Shown here: positions 1-9,095 of the stretch, one piece after another | How positions within the stretch are numbered: position 1 is the first letter of the stretch | Layout of the letters: the number at the start of each line of letters is the position of its first letter | Assembly: GCF_010119385.1 (NCBI RefSeq) | Contig: NZ_VFIE01000018.1 | Coordinates: 120,484 to 184,483 of the forward strand | Direction: 5' to 3' | Length of the DNA stretch: 64,000 nt | DNA from: Nesterenkonia haasae | GTDB taxonomy: Bacteria; Actinomycetota; Actinomycetes; Actinomycetales; Micrococcaceae | Notes under the pieces: generated by a model | What the model was told of the DNA's origin: nothing | What the model saw: only the letters and a program-made list of their open reading frames with translations | Database searches by the model: none | Made by a program: the position numbers and the translations under genes

Positions 1-200
1 CTAGGGGAAAACATGCACAGTCCCCACCACGGCATAGACCACCGCCAGCCAGACACCATCAACACTCCACCCAGAAGCGACCCACGCCTGCCCCAGCAGA
101 GACTGCCCAGGTGAGAGCGACCATGATATGGGCCTCAATACCCATCAAACACTAGCCACCACCTGCATACACGAGCCCGGAGGACTGGCGTCCTGTCTGG
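1..200. other. Left edge, no confidently supported gene
   Basis: No recognisable protein is encoded here. On the minus strand an ATG at 59..57 follows a GGAG five bases upstream and stays open to the window edge, so the 5' end of a gene running off the left side is possible; its 19 codons are tryptophan-rich and match no family I know. Another minus frame gives a hydrophobic, valine-rich stretch ending in a TAG at 3..1. These two readings exclude each other and neither can be decided here. Confidence 0.3.
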
Positions 201-875
201 CTACGTCGGCCGATGCTCATCTCGGAGGAAAAAGGCGCCCAATGAGCCGGCGAGAGTGGCAAACACCGCGACCGAATAGACAGCCAACACCAACTTCATC
301 ACCTGAGAGAATGGGTCCTCTGTTGTGATGCCGGTACCGGTAATCGTCGCCAGCGCGGCCTCAAACAATGCCGTCGTGTAATCAGTCTGAGACTCGAATG
401 CGTATAGCAACTGGCTGGAAGCCAAAACTACGACCACCGTCACAGCAGCCAACCAACCAATCCTGCTCGAGAGCAAGCGCCCTGCAGAGCGGGACCCACG
501 CACACCGGCAGAGACAATTCCGCCCACACGAGCCACACGGGCCACTCGCAAAGCCCGAACTGCCTGCAATGCCCGAACAAACCGCAGGAAGGGGATCAGA
601 AGGAAAACGACCTGCCACCAGTTTCGCCGCCAGAAGTCTGAACTGAACTCTGCGACATAGGCACGAAGAATGAACTCAGCCACAAAGAGTAACCAAAACA
701 CCCACCCTGTCACGCCGAGGATTTGAGACCATCCCGGCTCGGAGACCAGAAGTTGTCCAAGAAATACGAAGAGGAATAAGACCCCCAAGAAACCCATCGG
801 GCGGTCCAAACGGTCGGCAAGAGCCTCAGCGGCGTCGACCCGTTCGGACGCGGGGTCTGAAGGTTCGCTACTCAC
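201..875 (-). CDS. Voltage-gated-like ion channel (potassium channel family)
   Basis: A 224-residue integral membrane protein with about six hydrophobic segments. A cytoplasmic N-terminus of 26 residues precedes S1; a segment near residues 98-118 carries regularly spaced arginines (RFVRALQAVRALRVARVARV), as in an S4 voltage sensor; a pore-loop region (ATITGTGITTEDP) lies between the last two helices. Length and order fit prokaryotic six-helix cation channels. The selectivity filter is not the classical TVGYG but TGTGI, so potassium selectivity is an inference only. GTG start at 875 has GGAGAG eight bases upstream and lies four bases after the polyphosphate kinase stop, so the two are very probably one operon. 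Confidence 0.8.
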   Translation of the reverse strand: MSSEPSDPASERVDAAEALADRLDRPMGFLGVLFLFVFLGQLLVSEPGWSQILGVTGWVFWLLFVAEFILRAYVAEFSSDFWRRNWWQVVFLLIPFLRFVRALQAVRALRVARVARVGGIVSAGVRGSRSAGRLLSSRIGWLAAVTVVVVLASSQLLYAFESQTDYTTALFEAALATITGTGITTEDPFSQVMKLVLAVYSVAVFATLAGSLGAFFLRDEHRPT

Positions 876-879
876 GCTG

Positions 880-1923
880 TCAACTCTCCATCAGGCGACG
901 TCGCTCAGTCTCAATGTCATAGTCCGCAGCCGGCCAGCGCAGATTGAGGTCAGCAAGCGCAGTAATGAGGACCTCCTGCACCACTAACCGGGCGTACCAC
1001 TTCCGATCCGCGCCCACCACATGCCACGGAGCGTAGACCGCATCAGTGGCCTCCAAAAGGCTCGCATAGACAGTCTGAAACCTTCCGAACTCAGCACGTG
1101 CATCCGCATCGGAAGGGTCGTATTTCCAGTGTTTATGAATCCTGTCCAGGCGGGCGACCAACCGATCCAACTGTTCCGCTGCTGACACGTGGAGCATCAC
1201 CTTCACGATCACGAACCCGTGGCGAACCAGTTCACTTTCAAAATGCTGCAGCGTCTCCACCCGCTCGGCCAACTCATCAGCGTCATGCGTCCCCGTCACC
1301 GCCGGGACCAGCACATCCTCGTAATGCGAGCGATCGAATACACCCACATGCCCAGGTCTCGGAAGCCGACGGATAATTCGCTCCAGGAAATGTTCCTGGC
1401 GCTCCTGCTCGGTGGGCTTGCCGAACGCCGTCACCTCTACGCCCAGCGGGTCCATCATGCTCACTACCGACTTCACCATGCCGCCCTTGCCCGAAGCGTC
1501 CATCCCTTGGAGCACCAGCAGAACGCGTGGACCAGGTTCAAGCTCATCAAACAGCTTCTGCACTCTAGGGCCGAAAAGCTCCTTTCGACGGGTCGCATCC
1601 TGGGCACTCTCCGGGGCTCGTGCAGCGATCCCCTGCACCACCGCCTCCCGCTCCGCCTCAGGCGCGGCAAACTCATGAGCCCAGAGCAGCTCCTGCAGAT
1701 CCGCCAGCAGCTCACCGCGTTCCATGAGCGCCTCTTTGCCAGCTTTCTTCCCAGCGTCGAATCCCGCACGACGCCGTGTCGGCACAGCCGACAAGTCCAG
1801 AGGTGAGTCGAACTGCCTAACCCGCCACAAACTCCTCGGATCGACGGCAAGAGGATTTCCGCTGGTATCGGGTCCCGGCACTCCGGATAAATTCACGTTC
1901 AACGGTTCAGAATTCGCGGGCAT
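880..1923 (-). CDS. ppk2: Polyphosphate kinase 2 family protein
   Basis: PPK2-family kinase, which transfers phosphate between polyphosphate and nucleotides in the cytoplasm. The P-loop reads GMDASGKGG near residue 140 and the lid/catalytic region FDRSHYEDV near residue 200, both diagnostic of PPK2. Start chosen at the third of three close ATGs (1923) because GAGG stands about nine bases upstream; starting at 1965 would add 14 residues. The chosen form has 347 residues. The direction of reaction and nucleotide preference (AMP, ADP or polyphosphate:nucleotide class) cannot be read from the sequence. It is divergent from rmuC, with about 110 bp between the two starts, and leads into the channel gene. 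Confidence 0.9.
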   Translation of the reverse strand: MPANSEPLNVNLSGVPGPDTSGNPLAVDPRSLWRVRQFDSPLDLSAVPTRRRAGFDAGKKAGKEALMERGELLADLQELLWAHEFAAPEAEREAVVQGIAARAPESAQDATRRKELFGPRVQKLFDELEPGPRVLLVLQGMDASGKGGMVKSVVSMMDPLGVEVTAFGKPTEQERQEHFLERIIRRLPRPGHVGVFDRSHYEDVLVPAVTGTHDADELAERVETLQHFESELVRHGFVIVKVMLHVSAAEQLDRLVARLDRIHKHWKYDPSDADARAEFGRFQTVYASLLEATDAVYAPWHVVGADRKWYARLVVQEVLITALADLNLRWPAADYDIETERRRLMES

Positions 1924-2033
1924 CAGTGGCATCCTCATCTTCAGTAGCAGGTTGGACCCATCCAACCAGATCCATCTGGCCGCAGCACGCGGCGGATCCG
2001 CCCCATCTCCGTACCTGGTGGCAGAGTGGAGTC

Positions 2034-3179
2034 ATGGATTGGCCAATGATTTTCCTAGGGCTTCTAGTGGGTGGGGCACTCGGCGCCGCAATCTGCTGGG
2101 TTCTTACACGCCGGCAATATGACGCCGCGACCGCTGCACTCACTGAATCACAACAGTCCCTGGCCGTCGCCCGGGGCAGGCTGGAAGAGATCGAACGCCG
2201 CCGCGGCGAGGATCAGGACACCGCACAGGAACGTGAATCGCTCCTCGAGATGCTGCACCCCGTCCGGCAAGGTGTCACGGAAGTCCAGCGGCGCATGCAA
2301 GAGCTCGAACGTGAGCGCGCCGCACAACACTCCCAACTCAGCCTCCAGTTGAAGAACGCTGCCCAGTCTGATGCCACCATCATCGAATCTACTCAGGCGC
2401 TGCTTGGTTCCCTGCACTCCACGTCAGCGCGGGGCTACTGGGGGGAGGTCCAGCTGCGTCGGGTAGTCGAAGCCGCCGGCATGCTGCCCCACGTCGATTT
2501 CACGGAGCAGCACACCGGTACCGGCACCGCCGGAGAAGTCCTGCGGCCGGATATGGTCGTCAAACTACCCGGTGGGCGGCACCTGGTCATCGATGCCAAG
2601 GCTCCCCTGCACGCCCAAGATTCCACGCTGCAGGCCAAGGCACTGCGCGCCAGAGTGGATGAACTCTCCAAGAAACGCTACTGGGAAGCAGTGGAACTGT
2701 CTCCCGACGTCGTATTCTGCTTCCTGCCAGCAGAGTCACTTCTGTCAGCTGCCCTCCACGCCGACCCGGGACTGCTGGACGGTTCTCTGGCAAAAGGTGT
2801 CACCCTCGTCTCACCCGCTTCGCTCCTTGCAGCGCTCAAAGCCGTCGAGACTGCCTGGCGGCAAGAGCGACTGGCAGCCAATATCACCGAAGTGGTGAAC
2901 AATTCGCGGGAGCTGTACAAGCGTCTCGCCACTATGAGTGGACACCTCACCGATACAGGGACACGCCTCGCCCAGGCCGTGGTTTCCTACAACAAGCTGA
3001 TCGGCAGCATTGAGCGCCGGGTTCTCCCCCAGGCCGAGGCGCTGGGTCGCCTCGAGGTCGGCGAACCGGCTGCGGGGGGCCTGGAAGACCTAGGCGAAAC
3101 CCTTAGGGCCGACCGAGTCAATGCCGACGTCAACCCGCTCGGCCCACGTCTGTCCAATGAGGGCCCAGTTACAACGTGA
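2034..3179 (+). CDS. rmuC: DNA recombination protein RmuC
   Basis: RmuC-family protein of 381 residues, thought to limit inversions at short repeats through a nuclease-like domain. A single N-terminal membrane anchor (MIFLGLLVGGALGAAICW, residues 4-21) is followed by a coiled-coil stretch (about 25-110) and the conserved RmuC core with RGYWGEVQLRRVVEAAG and HLVIDAKAPL, where the DxK pair resembles a PD-(D/E)xK nuclease site. ATG at 2034 has GTGGAG just upstream. The alternative start at 1926 would place 36 polar residues ahead of the anchor and is disfavoured. The 3' end overlaps the convergent SLC13 gene by 11 bases. Confidence 0.92.
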   Translation: MDWPMIFLGLLVGGALGAAICWVLTRRQYDAATAALTESQQSLAVARGRLEEIERRRGEDQDTAQERESLLEMLHPVRQGVTEVQRRMQELERERAAQHSQLSLQLKNAAQSDATIIESTQALLGSLHSTSARGYWGEVQLRRVVEAAGMLPHVDFTEQHTGTGTAGEVLRPDMVVKLPGGRHLVIDAKAPLHAQDSTLQAKALRARVDELSKKRYWEAVELSPDVVFCFLPAESLLSAALHADPGLLDGSLAKGVTLVSPASLLAALKAVETAWRQERLAANITEVVNNSRELYKRLATMSGHLTDTGTRLAQAVVSYNKLIGSIERRVLPQAEALGRLEVGEPAAGGLEDLGETLRADRVNADVNPLGPRLSNEGPVTT

Positions 3180-4860
3180 GTCCAAAGACCCACACCAGCA
3201 GAGTCATTGAGACAATCGTGATGACCACCACGCCAATGAGGTTGAGCAGAAACCCGCCCTTGATCATCTGACCGATGGTCACATAACCCGAGCCGTAGGC
3301 GATAGCGTTCGGCGGCGTAGCAACCGGCAGCATGAACGCACACGTCGCCGCCAGAGCCACCGGCGCGGCCAGCACCAGTGGATCCACGCCGGTGCCCATG
3401 GCCACACCCGAGGCCACCGGAAGGAAAGTCGCCGCGGTAGCAGTATTGGACGTCATCTCAGTCAGAATGAGGATGCCCAGCGCCGTGACTCCCACCAACA
3501 CCCACACTGGAATGCCGGCAAGGCCTTCGACCTGCCCGCCGAGCCACTCGGAGAGACCCGAGTCGCCGAACTGACCAGAAAGCGCCAAGCCGCCGCCGAA
3601 GAGCAGCAAGACTCCCCAGGGGAGCTTCACTGCGTAATCCCAGTCCAGAAGCCGGACGCCCTTCTTCGCATCGCCCCCGGCTGGCAGCAAGAAAAGCAGC
3701 AGCGCGATGCACATGGCAATGCCGGCATCATCGATAAATGGCTCTGTCTCCTCCTCCAGCACACCAAACGCGATAAGCGCATCAGTGCCCAGAGGAATCG
3801 AGACCCAAGACAACGCAGCCAAAATGAAGATCAACAGGGTTCGGATCTCGCCTTGGCTCATCGAGCCGAGCTTGCTCAGCTCATTGCGAATCAAATCACC
3901 GCCACCTGGAATATTGTCCATCTCCGGGCGGAAGATCACCTTGGTCAGCAAGAACCAGGTGATGACCATCATGACGATCGACATTGGGACACCCACCAGC
4001 ATCCAGTGCCCGAACGTGATGGGCATATCGTGATATTCACGCATATGGCCGGCAAGCAGTGTGTTCGGCGGAGTCCCGATGATCGTGCCCAACGAACCCA
4101 CCGAGGCAGCGTATGCGATGCCCAGCATGAGGGCTGTGCCGAAGTTTGATTTGATGACCGACTGCTGGGTTTCCTCGTCCTCCTCGCCGGGATCCCCCAC
4201 AGACTCCGGGTCCTCCCCGGCCAAGATCTTGCGTACCAACATCAGCACCGAGATGCCGATCGGAAGCATCATCACCGCAGTGGCTGTGTTTGAGACCCAC
4301 ATAGAAAGAAAACCCGTGGCGATCATGAATCCGGCAATGAGCGACGTCGGCTTCGACCCCATGAATCGGAGGGTCACCAGAGCAATACGCCGGTGCAGAT
4401 TCCACCGCTGCATCGCCAGGGCCAGCATGAAGCCGCCCATGAAGATAAAGATAATGTTGTTGCCGTATGAGGCCCCCACATCGTCAAAGGACACTCCCCC
4501 GGCGGGCTCATCCCCCGATCCCATCTCTCCTTCAGGCACCAAGATGGGGAAAACGATGAGTGGGATCAGCGCCGTGGCGGGAATGGGAATGGCCTCCGTC
4601 ATCCACCAGACCGCCATGAGAACAGCCGTGGCGGCCGTCAGTCGAGGCCACATCTCGATGTCCGCCGGCATGATGAAGTAGACGAGAACCGCACCTAGGA
4701 CCCCACCGAAGAGGCCGATCAGACGGCGGAGCAAGGTGGGTTTAGCAAACCCTTCAGCCTGGTGACCTGCCGAGAGCTCAGACTGTTCACGCCCCGACTG
4801 TTCGTTGGGATCATACTGCTGCAAATGGGCCCCGGTGACTCGGGAACGGGGAGGCGTCAT
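3169..4860 (-). CDS. SLC13/DASS family anion symporter
   Basis: Membrane transporter of 563 residues in the divalent anion:sodium symporter family, which imports di- or tricarboxylates or sulfate with sodium. The duplicated SNT motifs that form the sodium and substrate sites are present (WVSNTATAVMML and EMTSNTATAATFLP), along with GTPPNTLLAGH and a C-terminal PPNAIAYGSGY. About twelve hydrophobic segments follow a polar 60-residue N-terminus. An acidic loop (GEDPESVGDPGEEDEE) interrupts the middle. Start at 4860 has AAGGAG nine bases upstream; the open frame extends 34 codons further but without a comparable site. It follows the MFS gene by 52 bp on the same strand. Substrate not determinable from sequence. 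Confidence 0.9.
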   Translation of the reverse strand: MTPPRSRVTGAHLQQYDPNEQSGREQSELSAGHQAEGFAKPTLLRRLIGLFGGVLGAVLVYFIMPADIEMWPRLTAATAVLMAVWWMTEAIPIPATALIPLIVFPILVPEGEMGSGDEPAGGVSFDDVGASYGNNIIFIFMGGFMLALAMQRWNLHRRIALVTLRFMGSKPTSLIAGFMIATGFLSMWVSNTATAVMMLPIGISVLMLVRKILAGEDPESVGDPGEEDEETQQSVIKSNFGTALMLGIAYAASVGSLGTIIGTPPNTLLAGHMREYHDMPITFGHWMLVGVPMSIVMMVITWFLLTKVIFRPEMDNIPGGGDLIRNELSKLGSMSQGEIRTLLIFILAALSWVSIPLGTDALIAFGVLEEETEPFIDDAGIAMCIALLLFLLPAGGDAKKGVRLLDWDYAVKLPWGVLLLFGGGLALSGQFGDSGLSEWLGGQVEGLAGIPVWVLVGVTALGILILTEMTSNTATAATFLPVASGVAMGTGVDPLVLAAPVALAATCAFMLPVATPPNAIAYGSGYVTIGQMIKGGFLLNLIGVVVITIVSMTLLVWVFGLTL

Positions 4861-4912
4861 GAGCGTCGGCTCCTTGCACATATGTTGTGGATCACAGGGG
4901 ACAGTAGGCACC

Positions 4913-6124
4913 TTACCCTGAGCTGTCCCGCGGCAAAACCGCTGTGACAAGGACCGTCGCAAGCACCGTCAGTGCAATGACCATTCCCACAGTGCCCGCC
5001 CATCCCGCAGCTGCGAGAAAGATCCCGCCCACGTAGCCGAAAAGGGACGAGCCTCCGTAATATCCCACGTTGTACAGCGACGCGGACTGCGACCGCCCCG
5101 CGACCGCCAATGCACCGGACCACCCTGAGGCCACCGCATGTGAGGCGAAGAACCCGCTGGTCATCACCACCATCCCCACGATGAGCACCCACACATTAGG
5201 CACAAGGGTCAGCACGACGCCGGAGAGCATCAGCACATTGCCTCCGATGAGCACAGGTTTGCGGCCAACTCGGGCGGCAAGGGCTCCGGCCCGAGGTGAG
5301 GAGAACGTACCGGCCACATAGGCGAGGAAGATCAGACTGATTACTCCCACCGGCAGCCCGAAAGGCGGTTCCGCCAAGTGGAACGCCATGAAGTTGTACA
5401 TCGCCACGAACCCGCCCATTGTCAGAAAGCCCTGAAGGTAGATGACCCGCAGTCCCGGAGATCGCATATTTCCAACCAACTGACCTGCAGCCTGTCTGGG
5501 GTTGCTTCGACGCGGCGTGAAGTTCCGTGCGCGGGGAGCAGTGAGGACAAAGACGGCTACGCAGGCCACCGCCAATCCGGTGACCGTAAGCATCCCAGGC
5601 TTCCAGCCGAGTTGCTCTCCGACCGGCGCTGCGAGAAGCCGACCCGATAAGCCACCCGCTGTGGTACCGGAAATGTAGGTCCCCGCAGCTACAGCTGCAA
5701 CTCGGGGGCTCACCTCCTCACTGAGGTACGCGACCGCCAGGGCGGGGACGCCCCCGAGCATGACCCCTTCCACGAAGCGCATCGTCAGCGCCAGAGCGAA
5801 CGTGGGCATGATGACAGTCAGCACTGAGAATACGCAGGCCAGCGTCACTGCCCACACCATGGCTTTCTTTCGACCATATGCATCGCCGATGTAGGACCAG
5901 GGAATGACCCCCAAGGCCAATCCCAGGGTTGCCATCGAGACCATAAGGGCTGCCTGATCCGCACTCACCTCCTGGTCCTCCGCAATCAGCGGAAGCAACC
6001 CCTGGGGCGAGTAGAGCTGAGCGAAGGTCGCCACCCCGACAAAGAATAAGGCCACGAGCAGCCGGCGGTAAGGAGGCGAACCCGGCTGAAGTCCTTCAGA
6101 GGACATCAACGACACCGCGGACAA
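4913..6124 (-). CDS. MFS transporter (drug:H+ antiporter-1 type)
   Basis: Major facilitator of 403 residues with twelve predicted helices. The loop-2 motif GDAYGRKKAM (MFS motif A) lies between helices 2 and 3, with a second copy, GALAARVGRKPVLIG, in the C-terminal half. Family members are YnfM/AraJ-like exporters. The TTG at 6124 has GGAG nine bases upstream; an ATG at 6106 is an alternative that lacks a good site. The 5' end overlaps the end of the TauE gene by 29 bases, suggesting translational coupling in a TauE-MFS-SLC13 operon. Substrate unknown. Confidence 0.87.
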   Translation of the reverse strand: MSAVSLMSSEGLQPGSPPYRRLLVALFFVGVATFAQLYSPQGLLPLIAEDQEVSADQAALMVSMATLGLALGVIPWSYIGDAYGRKKAMVWAVTLACVFSVLTVIMPTFALALTMRFVEGVMLGGVPALAVAYLSEEVSPRVAAVAAGTYISGTTAGGLSGRLLAAPVGEQLGWKPGMLTVTGLAVACVAVFVLTAPRARNFTPRRSNPRQAAGQLVGNMRSPGLRVIYLQGFLTMGGFVAMYNFMAFHLAEPPFGLPVGVISLIFLAYVAGTFSSPRAGALAARVGRKPVLIGGNVLMLSGVVLTLVPNVWVLIVGMVVMTSGFFASHAVASGWSGALAVAGRSQSASLYNVGYYGGSSLFGYVGGIFLAAAGWAGTVGMVIALTVLATVLVTAVLPRDSSG

Positions 6125-6857
6125 TCGCTCCGACTCCGCCGAGCCCGGCCAGCGTCAACGCCAACCTTCGGGCGAACGCAACTGAGACAACCTTTGCCAG
6201 GCGGGATGCGATCAATATGCCGATCACCACAGTGGTCAGGATCCCTGTCAACAGCCAACCGAATGGGACCCCCACATCTCCGTCGGTAGCGACAGACCCC
6301 AACGCGAGTTTCGATACGACGGAAGCGGCGCCCATCGTCATGAAGATTGGTTGCAGAGTTGCTGCGAAGCTCACCTGGTCCCACCGCGAGAGTCGCGAAT
6401 AAATCACCATCACCGGGGCCGCCACTCCACTCGTGGTGTTGAAGAACCCCCCAATGAGCCCTGCAGCCACAGCAGGTACCCGACCTCCCCACTCTGGGAG
6501 TCGACCCAATGTGAAGGTCACCAGTAGGGCAGCCACCACGATCGAGCCGAGGATGATCGAGAGCCAACCGGCGGAGAGCACTCCCACCAGCCAGGCACCC
6601 GGCCACGCCCCTATCACGGCAGCTGGGATGATCAGCCAGAACTTTCGCCAGTCAATGGCAGCCCACACGCTGAGCATAATGAGAAACCCGGACACCACGG
6701 TGGTCATGTTGGTGACGAGAACACCGAAGGCAGGACCCAAAAGAAGAGACAGCACCGGAGCTACCACGAGGCCGACCCCGGTGCCGGAAAGCCGTTGAAG
6801 AATGGTACCGATCAGGACTGCGGCAACGATAATCGCAAGAGTGCCGAGAATGTCCAC
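6096..6857 (-). CDS. TauE/SafE-family membrane permease
   Basis: A 253-residue membrane protein with eight or so helices and the two repeated halves of the TauE/SafE fold, including PAFGVLVTNMTTV in the first half and GFFNTTSGVAAPVM in the second. Family members are linked to export of sulfite, sulfoacetate or other small organic acids. It starts with GTG at 6857 with no clear ribosome binding site. A paralogue of identical length lies at 44303-45064. First gene of a three-transporter operon with the MFS and SLC13 genes; the combination would fit organic or sulfur-containing anion traffic, but that is inference. Confidence 0.85.
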   Translation of the reverse strand: MDILGTLAIIVAAVLIGTILQRLSGTGVGLVVAPVLSLLLGPAFGVLVTNMTTVVSGFLIMLSVWAAIDWRKFWLIIPAAVIGAWPGAWLVGVLSAGWLSIILGSIVVAALLVTFTLGRLPEWGGRVPAVAAGLIGGFFNTTSGVAAPVMVIYSRLSRWDQVSFAATLQPIFMTMGAASVVSKLALGSVATDGDVGVPFGWLLTGILTTVVIGILIASRLAKVVSVAFARRLALTLAGLGGVGAIVRGVVDVL

Positions 6858-6972
6858 CGTGTCATCGTAGACCAGCGCTGCGAAAGCGGCGTCAGCCTCC
6901 TGCAGGCACGCTCATGGCAGGCGCTCCCCGGGAGCGCGAACGGCTGGCGGAAGAGTGCTCAGTGGCTGGTCC

Positions 6973-8097
6973 TCAGTTGGTGGAACAGGCACTGCGCCTG
7001 CGCCCGCCGCGACCCACGTCATCGTGGCCAGCCTCTTGGAGAGCCTTACGGATCTCCTTGGGCAGTGAGAAGACAATGTCCTCTTCCGCGGTCACAACCT
7101 CTTCCGGCTCGCCGTAGCCGTATTCCGCCAGCAGGCGCAGCACGTCGTCGACAAGCACCTCAGGCACTGAAGCCCCGGAGGTGACCCCTACAGTCTGAGC
7201 CTCCGCGAACCATGACTCGTCAATCTGGTTGGCGAAGTCGACCCGCTCCGAACGCCGCGCTCCGCACTCCAGAGCCACCTCCTTCAACCGCACTGAGTTG
7301 GAGGAGTTGGCCGAGCCCACCACAATCATCAGGTCCGACTCCGGGGCGATCTTCTTGATCGCAGCCTGACGGTTAGATGTGGCGTAGCAGATGTCATCCG
7401 AAGGAGGATCCTGGAGGTTCGGGAACCTTTCGCGGAGCTTCTGGACCGTCTCCATTGTCTCGTCCACCGAAAGTGTGGTCTGAGAGAGCCAGATGAGGTT
7501 GTCCGGATCAGGAACCTCGATGTCGTCGACTTCCCACGGACCGTTGACAATGGTGGTGCTGTCCGGGGCATGACCAAACGTTCCTTCGACCTCTTCGTGC
7601 CCGTCATGGCCGATGAGGATGATGTGGTAGTTGTCTTTGGTGGTGAATCGAACGGCCTCGCGGTGCACCTTGGTCACCAGTGGGCAGGTGGCATCGATGG
7701 TCTGCAGGCCACGCTGGGAGGCTGCCTCTTTGACCGCGGGTGAAACTCCATGGGCGGAGAAAACAAGCAGCTCACCCTCGGGTACATCGTCGGTCTCTTC
7801 AACGAAGATGACGCCTTTTTCGGTGAGCGTGTCCACCACATGCCGGTTATGCACGATTTCCTTGCGAACATAGACCGGAGCGCCATACTGCTCCAGGGCC
7901 TTCTCTACCGCGATCACCGCTCTGTCGACTCCTGCACAGTATCCTCGCGGAGCCGCCAGGAGGATGCGTTTAGACCCCTCGAACGTCTGCTCAGCGGCAA
8001 TCTCCTCAGGACTGCGACGCTTGCGCGGCACCGTGGGAGTGGGCACCGAGATGTGCTTGCGGGGCGTCGTCGGGGCTTCCGGCGTCGTCGTTGTCAT
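6973..8097 (-). CDS. ispH: 4-hydroxy-3-methylbut-2-enyl diphosphate reductase
   Basis: IspH (LytB), last enzyme of the MEP pathway, reducing HMBPP to IPP and DMAPP with a 4Fe-4S cluster. The three cluster cysteines are seen in [22 protein letters not shown] and [11 protein letters not shown]; the HxH surroundings EIVHNRHVV and the [14 protein letters not shown] region are present. 374 residues, with an N-terminal extension of about 35 residues and a basic C-terminal tail ([11 protein letters not shown]). ATG at 8097 lies seven bases after a TACACT hexamer and lacks a ribosome binding site, so it is probably leaderless. A second MEP gene, ispE, is at 45 kb. Confidence 0.97.
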   Translation of the reverse strand: MTTTTPEAPTTPRKHISVPTPTVPRKRRSPEEIAAEQTFEGSKRILLAAPRGYCAGVDRAVIAVEKALEQYGAPVYVRKEIVHNRHVVDTLTEKGVIFVEETDDVPEGELLVFSAHGVSPAVKEAASQRGLQTIDATCPLVTKVHREAVRFTTKDNYHIILIGHDGHEEVEGTFGHAPDSTTIVNGPWEVDDIEVPDPDNLIWLSQTTLSVDETMETVQKLRERFPNLQDPPSDDICYATSNRQAAIKKIAPESDLMIVVGSANSSNSVRLKEVALECGARRSERVDFANQIDESWFAEAQTVGVTSGASVPEVLVDDVLRLLAEYGYGEPEEVVTAEEDIVFSLPKEIRKALQEAGHDDVGRGGRRRSACSTN

Positions 8098-8104
8098 GAT
8101 CGCA

Positions 8105-8110
8105 AGTGTA
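8105..8110 (-). promoter_or_regulatory. Candidate -10 element of ispH (leaderless)
   Basis: TACACT, seven bases before the ispH ATG; transcription would begin at or next to the start codon. Confidence 0.5.
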
Positions 8111-8121
8111 CCGGCGCGACC

Positions 8122-9033
8122 TTAACGGCGACGAGACGGACTCAGCAGTCCGCCGATCATTGCGGCAAGGCCGGCAATGCCGCTGACGGCGCTGAACATC
8201 CACCAAGCCGGCTGCGCCCACTGCGTGTACTGAACCTGAATGTGGTCGAGGATTGTGCCGGCCGCCTCCGGCACCCCAGCGGGGTGCTGGAACTCTGGCG
8301 CGGCAGCGGTCATCGCGATCCATAAGCCGAGCGTGGCCGCCACCAGCGCACCTGCAGCCAGCGCGAACCACCGACCTCGACCGTGTCCGATCAGCACTCC
8401 GAGCAGAATCAGTCCCGCTGCTCCTCCCGCGAAGAAGAGCCAGTACTGGCTGGCTGTTGCGACGGTAGCCCACGAATATGGATCGGCAGTGTTCTCGGTC
8501 GCGGCCTCGATGTCGACCGTAATCTCGGGGGCGATGATGTCGAAGCTGCCGGGATCGAGGCCAGGGACCCAGCTGAAGGCGTCCTCAAGACCTTCACGCA
8601 TCGGCTGGGTCATCGCCTCAGAAACCGGTGTCAGGTCCAGCTCAATATCGAGCTCGCGGACCTCTCCGGAGGTTCCCTCGGCGAAAATATCCTCCAGCTG
8701 CGCGGTGTAACCGATGCGGGTGTCCTGGAGGACCTCGTCCCAGGCGTCGAGGGTTCGCTCATTGTCAAAGGCCGCGGCTACGACCGGCGCGAGCAGTTCA
8801 TCGGCGCCACCCGGCACAGCCCACTGCAACTGGTCGGGCAATCGACCCGTGAGATCCTCCATGATGATATCCGTCACAGCCTCTGCGAAATCCTCCTCCT
8901 GAGGCAGGGATCCAGCGATGTCACGAACAGGTTCGGCACTGCGCAACAGCTGATCAAGCTGGTAACCAGCGAGGCTTCCGACGGACAACATTCCCGCCAG
9001 CAGCAGGCACAGCACGCTGAGCAGGTGGCGCAT
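8122..9033 (-). CDS. Membrane protein of unknown function
   Basis: I recognise no named family. The 303-residue product has an N-terminal membrane segment (HLLSVLCLLLAGMLSVGSLAG), an extracytoplasmic domain of about 190 residues rich in acidic residues, and three C-terminal helices (around residues 205-295), ending in SPSRRR. The middle domain contains helical text such as LTGRLPDQLQWAVPGGADE. Start chosen at 9033 because AGGAG lies four bases upstream; a start at 9114 would give a long polar leader in front of the anchor. Divergent from xseA and just upstream of ispH on the same strand. Confidence 0.7.
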   Translation of the reverse strand: MRHLLSVLCLLLAGMLSVGSLAGYQLDQLLRSAEPVRDIAGSLPQEEDFAEAVTDIIMEDLTGRLPDQLQWAVPGGADELLAPVVAAAFDNERTLDAWDEVLQDTRIGYTAQLEDIFAEGTSGEVRELDIELDLTPVSEAMTQPMREGLEDAFSWVPGLDPGSFDIIAPEITVDIEAATENTADPYSWATVATASQYWLFFAGGAAGLILLGVLIGHGRGRWFALAAGALVAATLGLWIAMTAAAPEFQHPAGVPEAAGTILDHIQVQYTQWAQPAWWMFSAVSGIAGLAAMIGGLLSPSRRR

Positions 9034-9095
9034 GAAGCTCCTGAGCGGTCGTGGGCCATGTTGGCCTCCGTGAGTCGGGCTAGTCTGTATGCAGT

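Noticed and set aside
1189-1806. 205-codon frame antisense to ppk2
   Set aside because: Lies wholly within ppk2, whose Walker A and FDRSHYED motifs are intact; the antisense product is His/Arg-rich without domains.
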